64,000 bases of DNA from Saxidomus purpurata. Its lineage: Eukaryota > Mollusca > Bivalvia > Venerida > Veneridae. Below the pieces are notes generated by a model, which had not been told where the DNA came from, ran no database searches, and worked only from the letters and a program-made list of their open reading frames with translations. The stretch is taken from positions 29,970,685 through 30,034,684 of the forward strand of contig JAFMSR010000006.1 in assembly GCA_022818135.1 (NCBI GenBank), given 5' to 3'. A program made the position numbers and the translations under genes. Shown here piece by piece: positions 58,001 to 63,514 of the stretch (the first letter of the stretch is position 1; every line of letters begins with the position of its first letter).

Positions 58001-59842
58001 ATACCTTGCAAACAAACTAAAGAGAGATATTGTTCTTGGCAATAATTCTGTAATTTGTCAAGATAAAGTCATGGTTGTTGTACACTGCACTTTCTCTCAA
58101 TGTACTTGACCATTGTATGAAGTCGTATTAAATTCCAACCAATAGTTTTCGAATTATGCGCCGGACAAGTAAAAGTAACAAAGGGCAATAACTCTGTAAT
58201 AAGTAAAGATAGAGTTACTGTTCTTTTGCCCTGCACTTCCCCTCATTGTGCTTGACTATTGTATGAAGTTGTATTGAATTCCAACCAGAAGTTTTCGAAT
58301 AATGCTCCGGACAAGGAAAAGGAACAAAGGGCAATAACTCTGTAATGAGTAACGATAGAGTTACTGTTCTTGTGCACTGCACTTTCTCTCATTGTGCTTG
58401 ACCATTGTATGAAGTTGTATTGAATTCCAACCAGTAGTTTTTGAACAATGCTCCGGACAAGGAAAAGGAACAATGGGCAATAACTCTGTAATGAGTAAAG
58501 ATAGAGTTACTGTTCTTGTGCACTGCAATTCCTCTCATTGTGCTTGACCATTGTATGAAGTTGTATTGAATTCCAACCAGTAGTTTACGAATTATGCTCT
58601 GGACAAGGAAAAGTAACAAAGGGCAATAACTCTGTAATTAGTAAAGATAGAGTTACTTTTCTTTTGCACTGCACTTCCTCTGATTCTGCTTGATCATTGT
58701 ATGAAATTGTATTGAATTCCAACTAGTAGTTTTCAAGTTATGCTCCGGACAAGGAAAAATAACAAAGGGCAATAACTCAGTAAATACTCAAGATAGAGTT
58801 ATGGTTCTTGTACACTGCACTTCCTCTGATTGTGCTTGATCATTGTATGAAGTTGTATTGAATTCCAACCAGTAGTTTTTAAGTTATGCTGCGGACAAGG
58901 AAAAGTAACAAAGGGCAATAACTCTGTAATTAGTCAAGATGGAGTTATTGTTCTTGTGCACTGCACCTCCTCTAAATGTGTGACCATTGTATGAAGTAAT
59001 ATTGAATTCCAACCAGTAGTTTTCAAGTTATGCTACGGACAAGGAAAATGCAACAGACCGCCCGACCGCCCGACCGATCGACCAACCACCGGGTGACTCC
59101 TGTATACACCCCTAAACTTCGTTTTGGGGGTATAAAAAGCGAGTTAAAAAATTCTAGACATTGTAATATGTGTTTGTATGTCTTTATTACAGATGATTTA
59201 AAGGTGTTTGCTTACGTGAATCGAGCAGATCTCACCTCAAATGTCAGGAAGAGCGTGCCCTCAAATAATTCGTCACGTGTAAGATTTGATTCATTTCGTG
59301 CTTAAAGAAACGTTTTGATGCTCAAGAGAATAAAATATATACATACACTTTCCATATTTCTACCTTAATGATAAACTGAAATAATAAAATGCTTTCCATC
59401 TGAGATATGATTTGACAATTAAAACGTGATAATTGATTACATTTGTATAGCAGTAGCTAATTGAAGCACAATGAACCTTTTGCAGTCTGGCAACAATTGG
59501 CTCTACTCCGTTTTATAACTTGTGAAGACGTAAGGTTTTGGATTTCGTCTTGATCCCCTCTTATTTAAGTACATGCATTAAACTTATAAATACTCCCAAT
59601 GCTGGTCGCCGATTTTAACGTCGATGTACTTCTTAAACAAATGAGTTTTACACATTTTATAGATAAATATCCATCAATATGAAATACTCGAAGCTGGCAG
59701 AAATTTCGCAGAAGTATCATATACACTTCTTTTCCAGTAGAGTTCGATCGTATGATGCTTATGTTACACAAATCTCCTTTTTCTTTTGCAGCTTGGAAAT
59801 ATGCATTCTAAGATGCAAAATAATCTAAAGTGGACAAAATGA
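21194..59842 (+). CDS. Gene B: giant EMI-EGF-Ig-SEA single-pass membrane protein (about 2,380 residues)
   Basis: Twenty-five exons can be joined with matching splice phases from a signal-peptide ATG to a TGA. Domain order: signal peptide; EMI-like cysteine module; a short EGF; cbEGF x4; a Notch-type EGF; another EGF; a region of about 1,400 residues of no family I know; Ig I-set; EGF; seven EGF in one exon; SEA; a short cysteine stretch; transmembrane helix; tail of about 65 residues with FAYVN. It is a cell-surface protein by design, probably adhesive or receptor-like and proteolytically processed (two RKRR sites, SEA site GSIIA). The tail is paralogous to gene A just upstream. As assembled it has three coding breaks (about 44,693-44,754, 46,480 and about 49,525), so it may be a damaged copy, an assembly with errors, or contain small introns. 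The model is certain for most exons, less so for exon 1. Confidence 0.7.
22276..22332. repeat. (TA)n microsatellite
   Basis: Uninterrupted TA dinucleotide array of about 28 units. It creates open frames on both strands that are not genes. Confidence 0.97.
22990..23462 (+). repeat. Tandem-core repeat element with GCGACAC tail
   Basis: Two similar units of about 160 bp (the block cctacaaaat...gatg starts at 23,121 and 23,283) are followed by a CGGACGGACG-type linker and an end reading ccgaaagggcgacac. The left side holds cacttcgtgtcgc, so the ends show GTGTCGC/GCGACAC inverted symmetry. It resembles bivalve tandem-core mobile elements; the family assignment is from memory. Confidence 0.5.
23751..24539. 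other. Intron 1 of gene B between LINE copies
   Basis: AT-rich sequence with no feature I can support. Confidence 0.4.
24540..27800 (-). mobile_element. Near full-length but dead LINE (endonuclease plus reverse transcriptase)
   Basis: Read on the minus strand, an apurinic-endonuclease-like domain lies at about 27,790-27,235 (CHGLRDKK, then LQETQ-like, RGVSILFH, then [12 protein letters not shown] and [10 protein letters not shown]). The reverse transcriptase follows at about 26,440-25,700: [32 protein letters not shown], and a catalytic box read as [10 protein letters not shown]. The end at about 24,640-24,540 has a zinc-knuckle-like C-x-x-C...H....C. Many stops and frameshifts make it inactive. 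The motif set fits an L1/Tx1-like clade; the exact clade is not decided. Confidence 0.8.
28465..28893 (-). CDS. 142-codon ORF upstream of the LINE, possible ORF1 remnant
   Basis: One of the longest uninterrupted minus-strand frames in intron 1. It encodes a protein with [24 protein letters not shown] and [11 protein letters not shown]. Its place, upstream (in LINE orientation) of the endonuclease at 27,800, fits an ORF1 of the same LINE. I do not recognise a nucleic-acid-binding domain. A host gene fragment is the other possibility. Confidence 0.3.
   Translation of the reverse strand: MLDYETILFALYFIWNIDKMDNRMSGRSDVCTRNQDSGKIVQYGGPPILFMQESSGFVYIVKSRTLTVPLHLDILGVQFSFLDSDSTSDTPKVIICKRNLQEGHKISECQNDWQCWTVVKLDTNAVSAKCKTQHQNTPTPFR
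28960..30127 (-). mobile_element. Third LINE fragment, same family
   Basis: Minus-strand reading of 30,127-29,870 gives an endonuclease C-terminus ([20 protein letters not shown], then EKSR and [10 protein letters not shown]). About 29,100-28,985 gives a broken KKAFDTVEW reverse-transcriptase piece. It is truncated and frameshifted. Confidence 0.65.
30255..30640. repeat. Dispersed duplicated block, copy 2
   Basis: Partner of 14,695-15,060 in the same orientation; the shared block order is preserved but indels are frequent. Confidence 0.5.
30641..32049. other. End of gene B intron 1
   Basis: No coding exon recognised. AT-rich with scattered short repeats, ending in the acceptor ATTTTTTAG. 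Confidence 0.4.
32050..32166 (+). CDS. Gene B exon 2: EMI-like cysteine module, first half
   Basis: The correct frame is not the one with an ATG. Read from 32,051 it gives [20 protein letters not shown], then [16 protein letters not shown], with five cysteines. It is 117 nt, entered with one base and left with two, matching its neighbours. The spacing and the following CC-x-GY exon resemble EMI domains, which sit at the N-terminus of secreted or receptor proteins and mediate assembly. Confidence 0.65.
32851..32930 (+). CDS. Gene B exon 3: EMI-like module, second half
   Basis: 80 nt after ACTTTTGCAG. It encodes [20 protein letters not shown], then GSGCNS. The CC-x-G-Y/W core is the hallmark of the EMI C-terminus. 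The donor is CTC|GTAAGC. The frame depends on exon 2 ending in phase 2, which it does. Confidence 0.65.
33135..33233 (+). CDS. Gene B exon 4: short EGF-like domain
   Basis: This 99-nt exon, phase 1-1, encodes [20 protein letters not shown], then [13 protein letters not shown]: six cysteines with short loops, no calcium motif. EMI followed directly by a short EGF is the order seen in EGFL7/8- and MEGF-type proteins. Confidence 0.75.
33255..33545. repeat. Degenerate GATATC-palindrome cluster
   Basis: Six variants of (c)ttgatatcaag(a) fall within about 290 bp (33,256, 33,297, 33,357, 33,379, 33,402 and 33,537), at irregular spacing inside an intron. Confidence 0.45.
33899..34021 (+). CDS. Gene B exon 5: cbEGF domain
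   Basis: 123 nt, phase 1-1. [16 protein letters not shown], then [13 protein letters not shown], then TC. All six cysteines are present. The donor GTCTGT is weak compared with the sister exons. Confidence 0.85.
34196..34262 (+). repeat. tRNA-like SINE fragment
   Basis: The sequence tacctggctgagcggttaag looks like a serine-type tRNA A-box region, followed by a poorly matching B-box-like stretch (gttcgaggatc). It is not a foldable tRNA by eye. Confidence 0.3.
34425..34547 (+). CDS. Gene B exon 6: cbEGF domain
   Basis: 123 nt, phase 1-1. [16 protein letters not shown], then [16 protein letters not shown], then TC. The six-cysteine and calcium motifs are intact. Confidence 0.88.
34772..34894 (+). 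CDS. Gene B exon 7: cbEGF domain
   Basis: 123 nt, phase 1-1, after [26 protein letters not shown], then [16 protein letters not shown], then KC. Complete. Confidence 0.88.
34895..37052. other. Gene B intron
   Basis: 2.2 kb with no exon that fits phase 1-1. Holds a tRNA-like sequence at 36,149-36,221 and, near 36,780, a piece reminiscent of the end of the 17.6-19.9 kb element. Confidence 0.5.
36149..36221 (+). repeat. tRNA-like sequence (SINE or pseudo-tRNA)
   Basis: An A-box-like ttggtgtagtgga and a B-box-like gttcaaatgcc are spaced about as in a tRNA. The acceptor and anticodon stems do not pair well, so a functional tRNA is unlikely. Confidence 0.3.
37053..37175 (+). CDS. Gene B exon 8: cbEGF domain
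   Basis: 123 nt, phase 1-1. [16 protein letters not shown], then [16 protein letters not shown], then TC. GTAAGT donor. Complete. Confidence 0.88.
37576..37689 (+). CDS. Gene B exon 9: Notch-type EGF domain
   Basis: 114 nt, phase 1-1. [20 protein letters not shown], then [16 protein letters not shown]. The C-x-NGG-x-C and GF-x-G-x-x-C pattern differs from the fibulin/fibrillin-like neighbours and is typical of Notch or Delta EGFs. Confidence 0.88.
37894..38019 (+). CDS. Gene B exon 10: EGF domain
   Basis: 126 nt, phase 1-1. [16 protein letters not shown], then [16 protein letters not shown], then SC. The usual GY after the fifth cysteine is GS. It splices to the next exon at the acceptor that keeps phase 1 (39,275). 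Confidence 0.85.
38020..39274. other. Gene B intron with CRE-like patch
   Basis: No exon. A patch at 38,690-38,800 contains TGACGTCA (38,727) and, 50 bp on, ATGGCTGAGAGG, similar in layout to patches at 20,507 and 60,984. Confidence 0.45.
39275..40190 (+). CDS. Gene B exon 11: start of unrecognised extracellular region
   Basis: This 916-nt exon leaves in phase 2 at CC|GTAAGT. Two acceptors lie 7 nt apart (TTTGCAG at 39,267 and AAAATAG at 39,274). Only the second keeps the phase of exon 10, giving [15 protein letters not shown]. The 305 residues are mixed hydrophobic and polar, predicted by eye as beta-rich, with scattered cysteines (including [23 protein letters not shown]). No known domain is recognised. 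Confidence 0.75.
40601..41652. mobile_element. Inverted-repeat element with arms of about 480 bp
   Basis: The left arm (about 40,601-41,080) matches the reverse complement of about 41,140-41,650. Paired landmarks: cttcacggtggcggaactt with aagttccgccaccgtga; gatggatagcccaaagaa with ttctttgggctatccgtc; atgataggtcgtacagagc with gctctgtacgacctatcat; gttacagaacagctttc with gaaagctgttctgtaac. The 137-codon open frame across it is a by-product. No transposase. Confidence 0.75.
41935..42590. repeat. Tandem repeat of about 143-bp unit, four or so copies
   Basis: Units carry ttgataacactct, acatgtagatgat, cagtgggtcaaggtcaaggtcacagtgacctccg. The 'gata' landmark falls at 41,977, 42,119 and 42,263 (spacing 142 and 144), and again, diverged, at 42,540. 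Confidence 0.75.
42808..42919 (+). CDS. Gene B exon 12: unrecognised region, continued
   Basis: 112 nt, entered with one base (completing Pro) and left in phase 0 at TCC|GTGAGA. It encodes [18 protein letters not shown], then [18 protein letters not shown]. Alternating polar and hydrophobic residues suggest beta strands. Confidence 0.8.
43058..43211 (+). CDS. Gene B exon 13: unrecognised region, continued
   Basis: 154 nt, phase 0 to 1. It encodes [18 protein letters not shown], then [18 protein letters not shown]. The phrase around [14 protein letters not shown] resembles [14 protein letters not shown] in exon 14, which hints at an internal repeat. Confidence 0.8.
43212..43658. other. Gene B intron
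   Basis: Nothing else seen; ends in TTGTTCTAG. Confidence 0.6.
43659..46876 (+). CDS. Gene B exon 14: giant exon with furin-bracketed module and Ig domain (reading frame broken)
   Basis: Entered in phase 1 ([12 protein letters not shown]) and left in phase 1 (ITVKG). Order: helical segment (about 43,860-44,230); beta-like part (to about 44,690); RKRR at 44,785-44,796; coiled coil (about 44,838-45,110); ten-cysteine cluster (45,111-45,273); amphipathic helical array (about 45,285-45,560); RKRR at 45,781-45,792; N-glycosylation-rich segment; Ig I-set domain (about 46,610-46,876, with Cys at 46,687 and 46,816 and a Trp between). Two breaks: frame 2 closes at 44,740 while the continuing frame is shifted, and an in-frame TAA sits at 46,480. 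A GT-AG intron 44,693-44,754 (62 nt) would repair the first and keep phase; a 1-nt error in the A-run near 44,716 would do so too. Confidence 0.75.
46877..47344. other. Gene B intron
   Basis: AT-rich, no feature recognised. Confidence 0.6.
47345..47470 (+). CDS. Gene B exon 15: cbEGF domain
   Basis: 126 nt, phase 1-1. [16 protein letters not shown], then [14 protein letters not shown], then LC. Six cysteines. It links the Ig domain to the second EGF block. Confidence 0.85.
   Translation: MKMNAPMKMETATTFVTTQSDHTCALVTRVSSLKKIINTFA
47471..47760. other. Low-complexity T/G noise, probable assembly artefact
   Basis: Long T runs broken by G-only runs, starting within about ten bases of the donor of exon 15. 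Such T/G-only strings are more like failed long-read consensus than a natural repeat. Confidence 0.7.
47761..48978. other. Gene B intron with a two-unit repeat
   Basis: Contains two related blocks of about 150 bp, about 284 bp apart (see 48,500-48,945). No exon. Confidence 0.5.
48500..48945. repeat. Tandem pair, about 284-bp spacing
   Basis: Landmarks aagaccacctgtcgacaaag (48,581) and aagaccatctgtcaacaaag (48,865), followed by gcgtcttctcgagagag and gcctcttctagggagag, then ggtttgtctg and ggtttgactg. Confidence 0.6.
48979..49826 (+). CDS. Gene B exon 16: seven EGF domains in one exon (frameshift in the fifth)
   Basis: Seven EGF units of about 40 codons, most opening D-I/M-N-E-C and closing (D/N)DG-x-x-C. 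Phase 1 at both ends, but the exon is 848 nt and should be a multiple of three. The fifth unit reads GGCRQVCEN, then jumps to CLCYDGYKL in another frame. Compared with the fourth unit ([12 protein letters not shown]), exactly 19 nt are missing, which accounts for the frame change. The adjacent repeats of 'aaatg' could have promoted the deletion. One-exon tandem EGFs contrast with the one-EGF-per-exon design earlier in the gene, suggesting a later intronless expansion. Confidence 0.85.
49827..50759. other. Gene B intron
   Basis: No exon. A minus-strand tRNA-like 3' end (gagttcgaatcccat, about 50,613-50,627) may be a SINE relic. Confidence 0.45.
50760..50857 (+). CDS. Gene B exon 17: SEA domain, part 1
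   Basis: 98 nt, phase 1 to 0. [18 protein letters not shown], then [12 protein letters not shown]. The strand followed by a helix fits the first third of a SEA domain. Confidence 0.75.
50858..53244. other. Gene B intron
   Basis: 2.4 kb; contains a MITE-like foldback at 52,610-52,760 and a nearby TGACGTCA (52,859). No exon. Confidence 0.5.
52610..52760. repeat. MITE-like foldback, about 150 bp
   Basis: The ends aattgttggt and accaacaatt begin inverted arms of about 70 bp that pair through atcacgtta/taacgtgat, caccaaaag/cttttggtg and ttttcccg/cgagaaaa, with a loop at tggcgcagcca. Confidence 0.75.
53245..53306 (+). CDS. Gene B exon 18: SEA domain, part 2
   Basis: 62 nt, phase 0 to 2. [20 protein letters not shown], an amphipathic helix then a strand. 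It joins to exon 19 through a split Arg codon. Confidence 0.75.
53307..53878. other. Gene B intron
   Basis: Nothing recognised. Confidence 0.6.
53879..54027 (+). CDS. Gene B exon 19: SEA domain, part 3 with self-cleavage motif
   Basis: 149 nt. It encodes [15 protein letters not shown], then [14 protein letters not shown], then LDGKPVQ. G-S-I-I-A matches the G|S-V/I-V/I-V site at which SEA domains autocleave between Gly and Ser, yielding a two-chain surface protein. Strands and helix follow in SEA order. Confidence 0.8.
54028..54332. other. Gene B intron
   Basis: Nothing recognised before the low-complexity block. Confidence 0.6.
54333..55203. other. Long homopolymer A/T/G block, probable assembly artefact
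   Basis: Almost only runs of G, then T and A of 10 to 80 bases, with a normal-looking 210-bp island at about 54,375-54,580. No natural repeat unit is visible. It is likely a low-quality consensus inside an intron. Confidence 0.75.
55489..55594 (+). CDS. Gene B exon 20: cysteine-containing juxtamembrane stalk
   Basis: 106 nt, phase 1 to 2. [18 protein letters not shown], then [17 protein letters not shown]. Four cysteines between the SEA domain and the membrane, like a partial EGF or stalk knot. The family is unknown. Confidence 0.75.
55895..56000 (-). repeat. tRNA-derived SINE-like relic
   Basis: On the minus strand a B-box-like gttcgaatcctag follows, at tRNA-like distance, a weak A-box-like gtttagtagttc. 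The stems are not convincing. Confidence 0.3.
56081..56100 (+). CDS. Gene B exon 21: 20-nt microexon
   Basis: Lies between TTGTTTTCAG and GTAAGA. It supplies the last base of Arg, then ISSDQR, then the first base of Ala. It fits exactly between exons 20 and 22 in phase, which supports it despite its size. Confidence 0.7.
56101..56967. other. Gene B intron with polypurine tract
   Basis: Contains a strongly purine-only stretch at about 56,828-56,900 (A and G runs) shortly before the transmembrane exon. No exon. Confidence 0.5.
56968..57058 (+). CDS. Gene B exon 22: transmembrane helix
   Basis: 91 nt, phase 1 to 2. ADYVQ, then about 23 hydrophobic residues ([15 protein letters not shown]...), then YIKNR. 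Positive residues at the end mark the cytoplasmic face, giving a type I single-pass protein. Confidence 0.9.
57347..57399 (+). CDS. Gene B exon 23: tail start
   Basis: 53 nt. [17 protein letters not shown] after a split Arg. Paralogous to the gene A exon at 5,403-5,458 (RYW at the same place). Confidence 0.8.
57400..57925. other. Gene B intron before the tandem-core element
   Basis: Nothing recognised. Confidence 0.6.
57926..59136. mobile_element. Tandem-core mobile element with 146-bp repeats
   Basis: Seven units with exact 146-bp spacing: the landmark gcaata occurs at 58,039, 58,185, 58,331, 58,477, 58,623, 58,769 and 58,915. The left end (agagctatcactaaatgtga, tacccccaaaa) and the right end (ttttggggg(t)a) form an inverted pair. 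The linker gaccgcccgaccgcccgac precedes the right end. The layout resembles 'pearl'-type or Helitron-related non-autonomous elements of bivalves (family from memory). It ends about 56 bp before exon 24. Confidence 0.8.
59193..59278 (+). CDS. Gene B exon 24: tail with FAYVN motif
   Basis: 86 nt, phase 1 to 0. [14 protein letters not shown], then [11 protein letters not shown]. Paralogous to the gene A exon 6,210-6,286. The Y-V-N tyrosine is conserved. Confidence 0.85.
59792..59842 (+). CDS. Gene B exon 25: C-terminus and stop
   Basis: [16 protein letters not shown] and TGA, phase-0 start after CTTTTGCAG. Paralogous to gene A 7,129-7,182. Confidence 0.85.
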   Translation, partial: LGNMHSKMQNNLKWTK

Positions 59843-59871
59843 GGAAACTTAGGTGTTTGGAAAACGTAGAA

Positions 59872-59900
59872 AATAAACTGTGCTACAAACGTAAAATAAA
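59872..59900 (+). promoter_or_regulatory. Polyadenylation signals of gene B
   Basis: AATAAA at 59,872 and again at 59,895, only about 30 and 53 nt after the stop. They imply a very short 3' UTR unless longer forms are used. Confidence 0.5.
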
Positions 59901-60084
59901 CAGTCTGTAAATATTCAAGTGGTTTTTTTTTTGGCCTCTTTGAAAATAATGCTTTTGTTTTCATTACATTTTCATTACATGTATCAATGACCACTTTTAA
60001 CCATACCGTTTCAACCGGCAGTTTGATAACTTAGTCACCGAGTTGTATCAGCTGTATGCTCTTTATATATTCCCCTTAACTTAG

Positions 60085-60310
60085 TGGGCAAGGATACCAA
60101 TTCGGTAAATGTTGTGTGTTAAAAGCTATATTAGAACTATATTGGCTGTTTATATTGACATTATGATCGTAAGTATGTATTCAGATATTCTTAGTTATTT
60201 TTGATTAGGAACCAATTTTAATATTGTTATCATATTTTATATTTTGTGTGGATGTTTATTCATAATTTGTTTTATCTTAAATGGCAATATTGATTCCGAC
60301 ATCCCTATGA
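60085..60310 (+). repeat. 3'-flank repeat module, copy 2
   Basis: Same ordered landmarks as 8,770-8,965 (gatacca, tgttgtgtgtt, atcgtaagtat, cagatattctta, aggaaccaat, tttattcataatttg, gacatccc). Confidence 0.65.
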
Positions 60311-60329
60311 CATTTAACTCACAAGCTAG

Positions 60330-60480
60330 TGTACTTATGTCTCCCCACCTAGTGGTGGGCGACACAATGATCTGTCTGCCTGTCGCAAACGGGTGTCCGC
60401 GCAACTCCTACTACACACCTCGATAGAAATTACAGACATTATAGACATTATAAGTACCAAGTGTAGTTTTGCATATCGTC
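60330..60480. repeat. Second 3'-flank module (gcgacacaatgatctgtctg type)
   Basis: Shares gctagtgtactt, gacaca, gtctgtcgcaaacg, gcgcaactcc and tacacacct with 62,750-62,915. It also shares a tail (tagttttgcatatcgtca) with 62,970 and 63,110. A dispersed repeat. Confidence 0.6.
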
Positions 60481-60702
60481 AAAGAGGGATTCCGGATATA
60501 TTTAGATTGTCTTAACACACCGAACGATCCGTACAACTGCCTCCGTAAAAACTGTCTAATCCAAGTACCGATGTCAAACGCCTGTACATCCCCAGTTACG
60601 CGCATAATTTCCTCTAAAGAATGCAGTTCTTCCTCCGTGAAATCGGGTTCAAAATTATACGGTACAAGGCCGTGATCATTAATTGTGAAACATGTGTTTT
60701 AC
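60411..60702 (-). pseudogene. Minus-strand coding fragment, perhaps P2X7-like intracellular domain family
   Basis: About 97 open codons containing HGLVPYNFEPDFTEEELHS, then GTWIRQFLRRQLYGS, then YIRNPS. The PY-x-FEP-(D/E)-x-T-(E/D)EEL start resembles N-termini of the 'P2X purinoceptor 7-like' proteins that are abundant in molluscs, and those also have a WC-x-C-x-x-C core that is not seen here. No start codon or splice partners were found, so it is a fragment. The family match is from memory and uncertain. Confidence 0.3.
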
Positions 60703-62519
60703 TTGGAAATGCTTCACAAATACTTTTGTCGTTAATTGAAATAAATTATTAATCTTTGCATTTTGTCTCATTTGAAGTAATGGGTGAAAATTATCGGTCC
60801 CTAATAATAATGTAGGATGGAAAGGAATTTTGCGTGAAAACTGTGAAAGGCCAACAATGGCAAAGAAGCTCGTAATAGAAAATAAAAGAGGTTTTTTGTT
60901 ATGGATCAAAGGAAATGTCACATATATTCTATCGGCAATTAAAAGAAAAAGGTCGCTGGCCGCCGAGACTGGTCAGTGCAGTTTGACGTCACACATAGTG
61001 GGTCACGTGACCCAATAAAGCAAATATGGCGAATTACATTGAGCGAGCGACAGGCTAAAAATTGACGTTTTGAATCGAGTGTAACAAAATTAATATCGTA
61101 TAAATTTTGATTGCAAATAAGCGATAATCTGTATAAAATTGTACGGACTACAACATGGGAATAATTTTTTATTTGACTTTCGGTTCCCTTTAAAGTGGTG
61201 ATGCTGTTTTGTTTTTAATAAACTCCTTAACCTTATCGACAGGGGACACCACTTCATAGAATTTGTTCGTTGATTTTATGACAGGGGACAGCTATTTGTA
61301 TATTGGTACATTTAATAGGTATTCATGATCTATACTTAGGGTTTTACTTATTGGAAAAGTCATACAATTATTTGATGAATAATTTGATCTATAAAATAAC
61401 GGGGTTTGTAAAATTTACATTTCCTGTCGATTATATTACAACTGAATCATATTATTGTTTCCTTGAATTTCAATATTCACGTGAGTAGTACAATGTATCA
61501 TGTTTTGTTGTGCCACTCGCTTAATTATCACTATATTTTTATTATTCATGTTGTTTTGTGTAAGTCATATGTCTGTTCTCAACCTGGAAACTATTAAGAC
61601 AACATTTTAGCCCATACCAAATAAAACATTGTCATTACGTCGGTTTTGAAGCGATGCATTAGGTTTAAAGCATAAGCTATTTGGTAAAATTTTAATAATA
61701 GACACTTTAAATTCTTTTGACCAATCTTAATAGATCAAGTGAATTGAAATGTTCAGCAGATTTTGCTTCTTTAAGATATAAACAACCAGTTGGTTTTACG
61801 CATTTTACCAAAAACATTGAGTACTCAAAATGAAAATAAAACTATCTAATAGATTTGTTTCCCATTCAAAAATAACTTTTAAATTTCTCCATTTTAGTCC
61901 TACATATGATTTAACTACTATAATATAGATCACACGAAGCACAACTGGATAAAGGTATTCATGATTGGTAAAGGAAAACAAAGTTGGTGGTCATTGGTCT
62001 ACTTTGCAGCGTATCTGTTTGAAGATTAAAAGTTTTGGCATGGTCTATATCTGATTTATATAAGTCTGATGATGAAGCTGCATGTTATGAGTTCCGAAAC
62101 AGCAGATAATCACGGAATTTTGTATTCAATATATAATATGTAAGCTCTTGATTTATTTTGATAAAGGTGAACAATATTCACAATCATATAATGCCTTTGT
62201 ATAAATGTTAATAAATGAAAATGTTCTTTGAAAAATGCCCGGAATCTTAAACATACATTACTGAATAGAAATGCTAATTCAAGGAAATACGAACGCGAAA
62301 GTTTAAGTCAAATTACTCGAGAATTATGAGAGTGATTACCGTTTGTACATCCTCACAGCCATTGTCCGTCGATTACCATATATAATATGTATAGGACATT
62401 ATATATTTGTTTTCTTAGAAGGTAGTGTCTAGAGTAAAATTCAAGTTTGTATTCAATTTTTTACTGAAAACAGAAATGTACACCTTCAGCCATTAATGGG
62501 ATATATCGCCTGTATGATA
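60703..62519. other. Intergenic, little recognised
   Basis: AT-rich. A patch at 60,955-61,060 has TGACGTCA (60,984), the palindrome gggtcacgtgaccc and then ATGGCG, like the patches at 20,507 and 38,727. No gene. Confidence 0.4.
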
Positions 62520-62740
62520 TTTATATATTCGGTTTATATTGTGTGTTAAGAGCTATATTGACTGTTCATATCGACATTATGATCGTACGTATGTATTCAG
62601 ATATTCTTAGTTACATTGTATTTCTAATCAGAAACCAATTTCATAATTGTTATCATATTTTATAATTTTTGTGGTCATTTATTCATAATTTGTTTTCATT
62701 GTAAACGTCAAAATTGTTTTCGACATCCCTTCTGACTTTT
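62520..62740 (+). repeat. 3'-flank repeat module, copy 3
   Basis: Same landmark order as copy 2, including ttcataatttgttt and ttgtaaacg/gacatccc ends. Confidence 0.65.
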
Positions 62741-62749
62741 AACTAACAA

Positions 62750-63105
62750 GCTATTGTGCTTGTGTCACCAACCTGGTGATAGAAGACACAGCGATTTTGT
62801 GCTGTCTGTCTGTCGAAAACGTTTCTTTGCGCAACTCCGCCTACACACCTGAATTTATTTTACTGAAACTATGCAGACGTGTTTTATAAAAACTGCAGCT
62901 TGCATATCGTCAGCATACATCGTTAGGCGGATTGCAACCGAATTTCACATGAATAATCAATAACAAGTGTAGTTTAGCATATCGTCAGCATTTACCGGCA
63001 CAGTGATTCTTAGATGAGTTATTGTCCTTTTATTTAACCCTACATTTGTTCGCACAACTCCTCTTACACCGCTAATCAAAAATCAAACAAACTTCACATG
63101 AATGA
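62750..63105. repeat. Second 3'-flank module, further copies
   Basis: Copies and partial copies of the 60,330-60,480 module (gctattgtgctt, gtctgtctgtcgaaaacg, gcgcaactccg; cgcacaactcc; aagtgtagtttagcatatcgtca). Confidence 0.5.
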
Positions 63106-63483
63106 TCAGTGCCAAGCCTTGGTGTGCATATCGACGGCATTTTCAAGTTCAAAGATTCTTAGTGATTTTTTTGAAGGCCATATGACACTAATTTCTGTTT
63201 TGAAATATCTGTAATGCATGCCACACATAATACAGTGTTTAGTGGAGGGGATACATACATTTTTGTGAAAAACAATTTCTAGTTTTAATACTGTCATTAA
63301 ATTTGTATCTGTCTGTACAGCGAGCTCAAGAAATTTAGAAATGAGTTCATCTTTATAGCCAATTTCTATATAATGATTTTGTAATTCAAATATACTTGTA
63401 CATGTGTTTATACGAACGGGCGTTAACATTGGTTGTATATTCCTCTTAAAATCTGATAGACTTATATTTAAAAATGTACACAT
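63106..63483 (-). CDS. 125-codon ORF, unrecognised
   Basis: Open frame with HCIMCGMHYRYFKTE and several leucine-rich helical stretches, lying between two copies of the 3'-flank repeat. It is longer than most noise frames here. I recognise no domain and see no splice or promoter support; it may be repeat-derived. Confidence 0.2.
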   Translation of the reverse strand: MCTFLNISLSDFKRNIQPMLTPVRINTCTSIFELQNHYIEIGYKDELISKFLELAVQTDTNLMTVLKLEIVFHKNVCIPSTKHCIMCGMHYRYFKTEISVIWPSKKSLRIFELENAVDMHTKAWH

Positions 63484-63514
63484 TAAGACATTAATGGAAT
63501 ATATGGCATGTATG

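Noticed and set aside
58243..58619. Minus-strand frames with repeated [15 protein letters not shown]
   Set aside because: They come from the 146-bp tandem units; the frame persists because 146-bp copies are alike, not because of coding.
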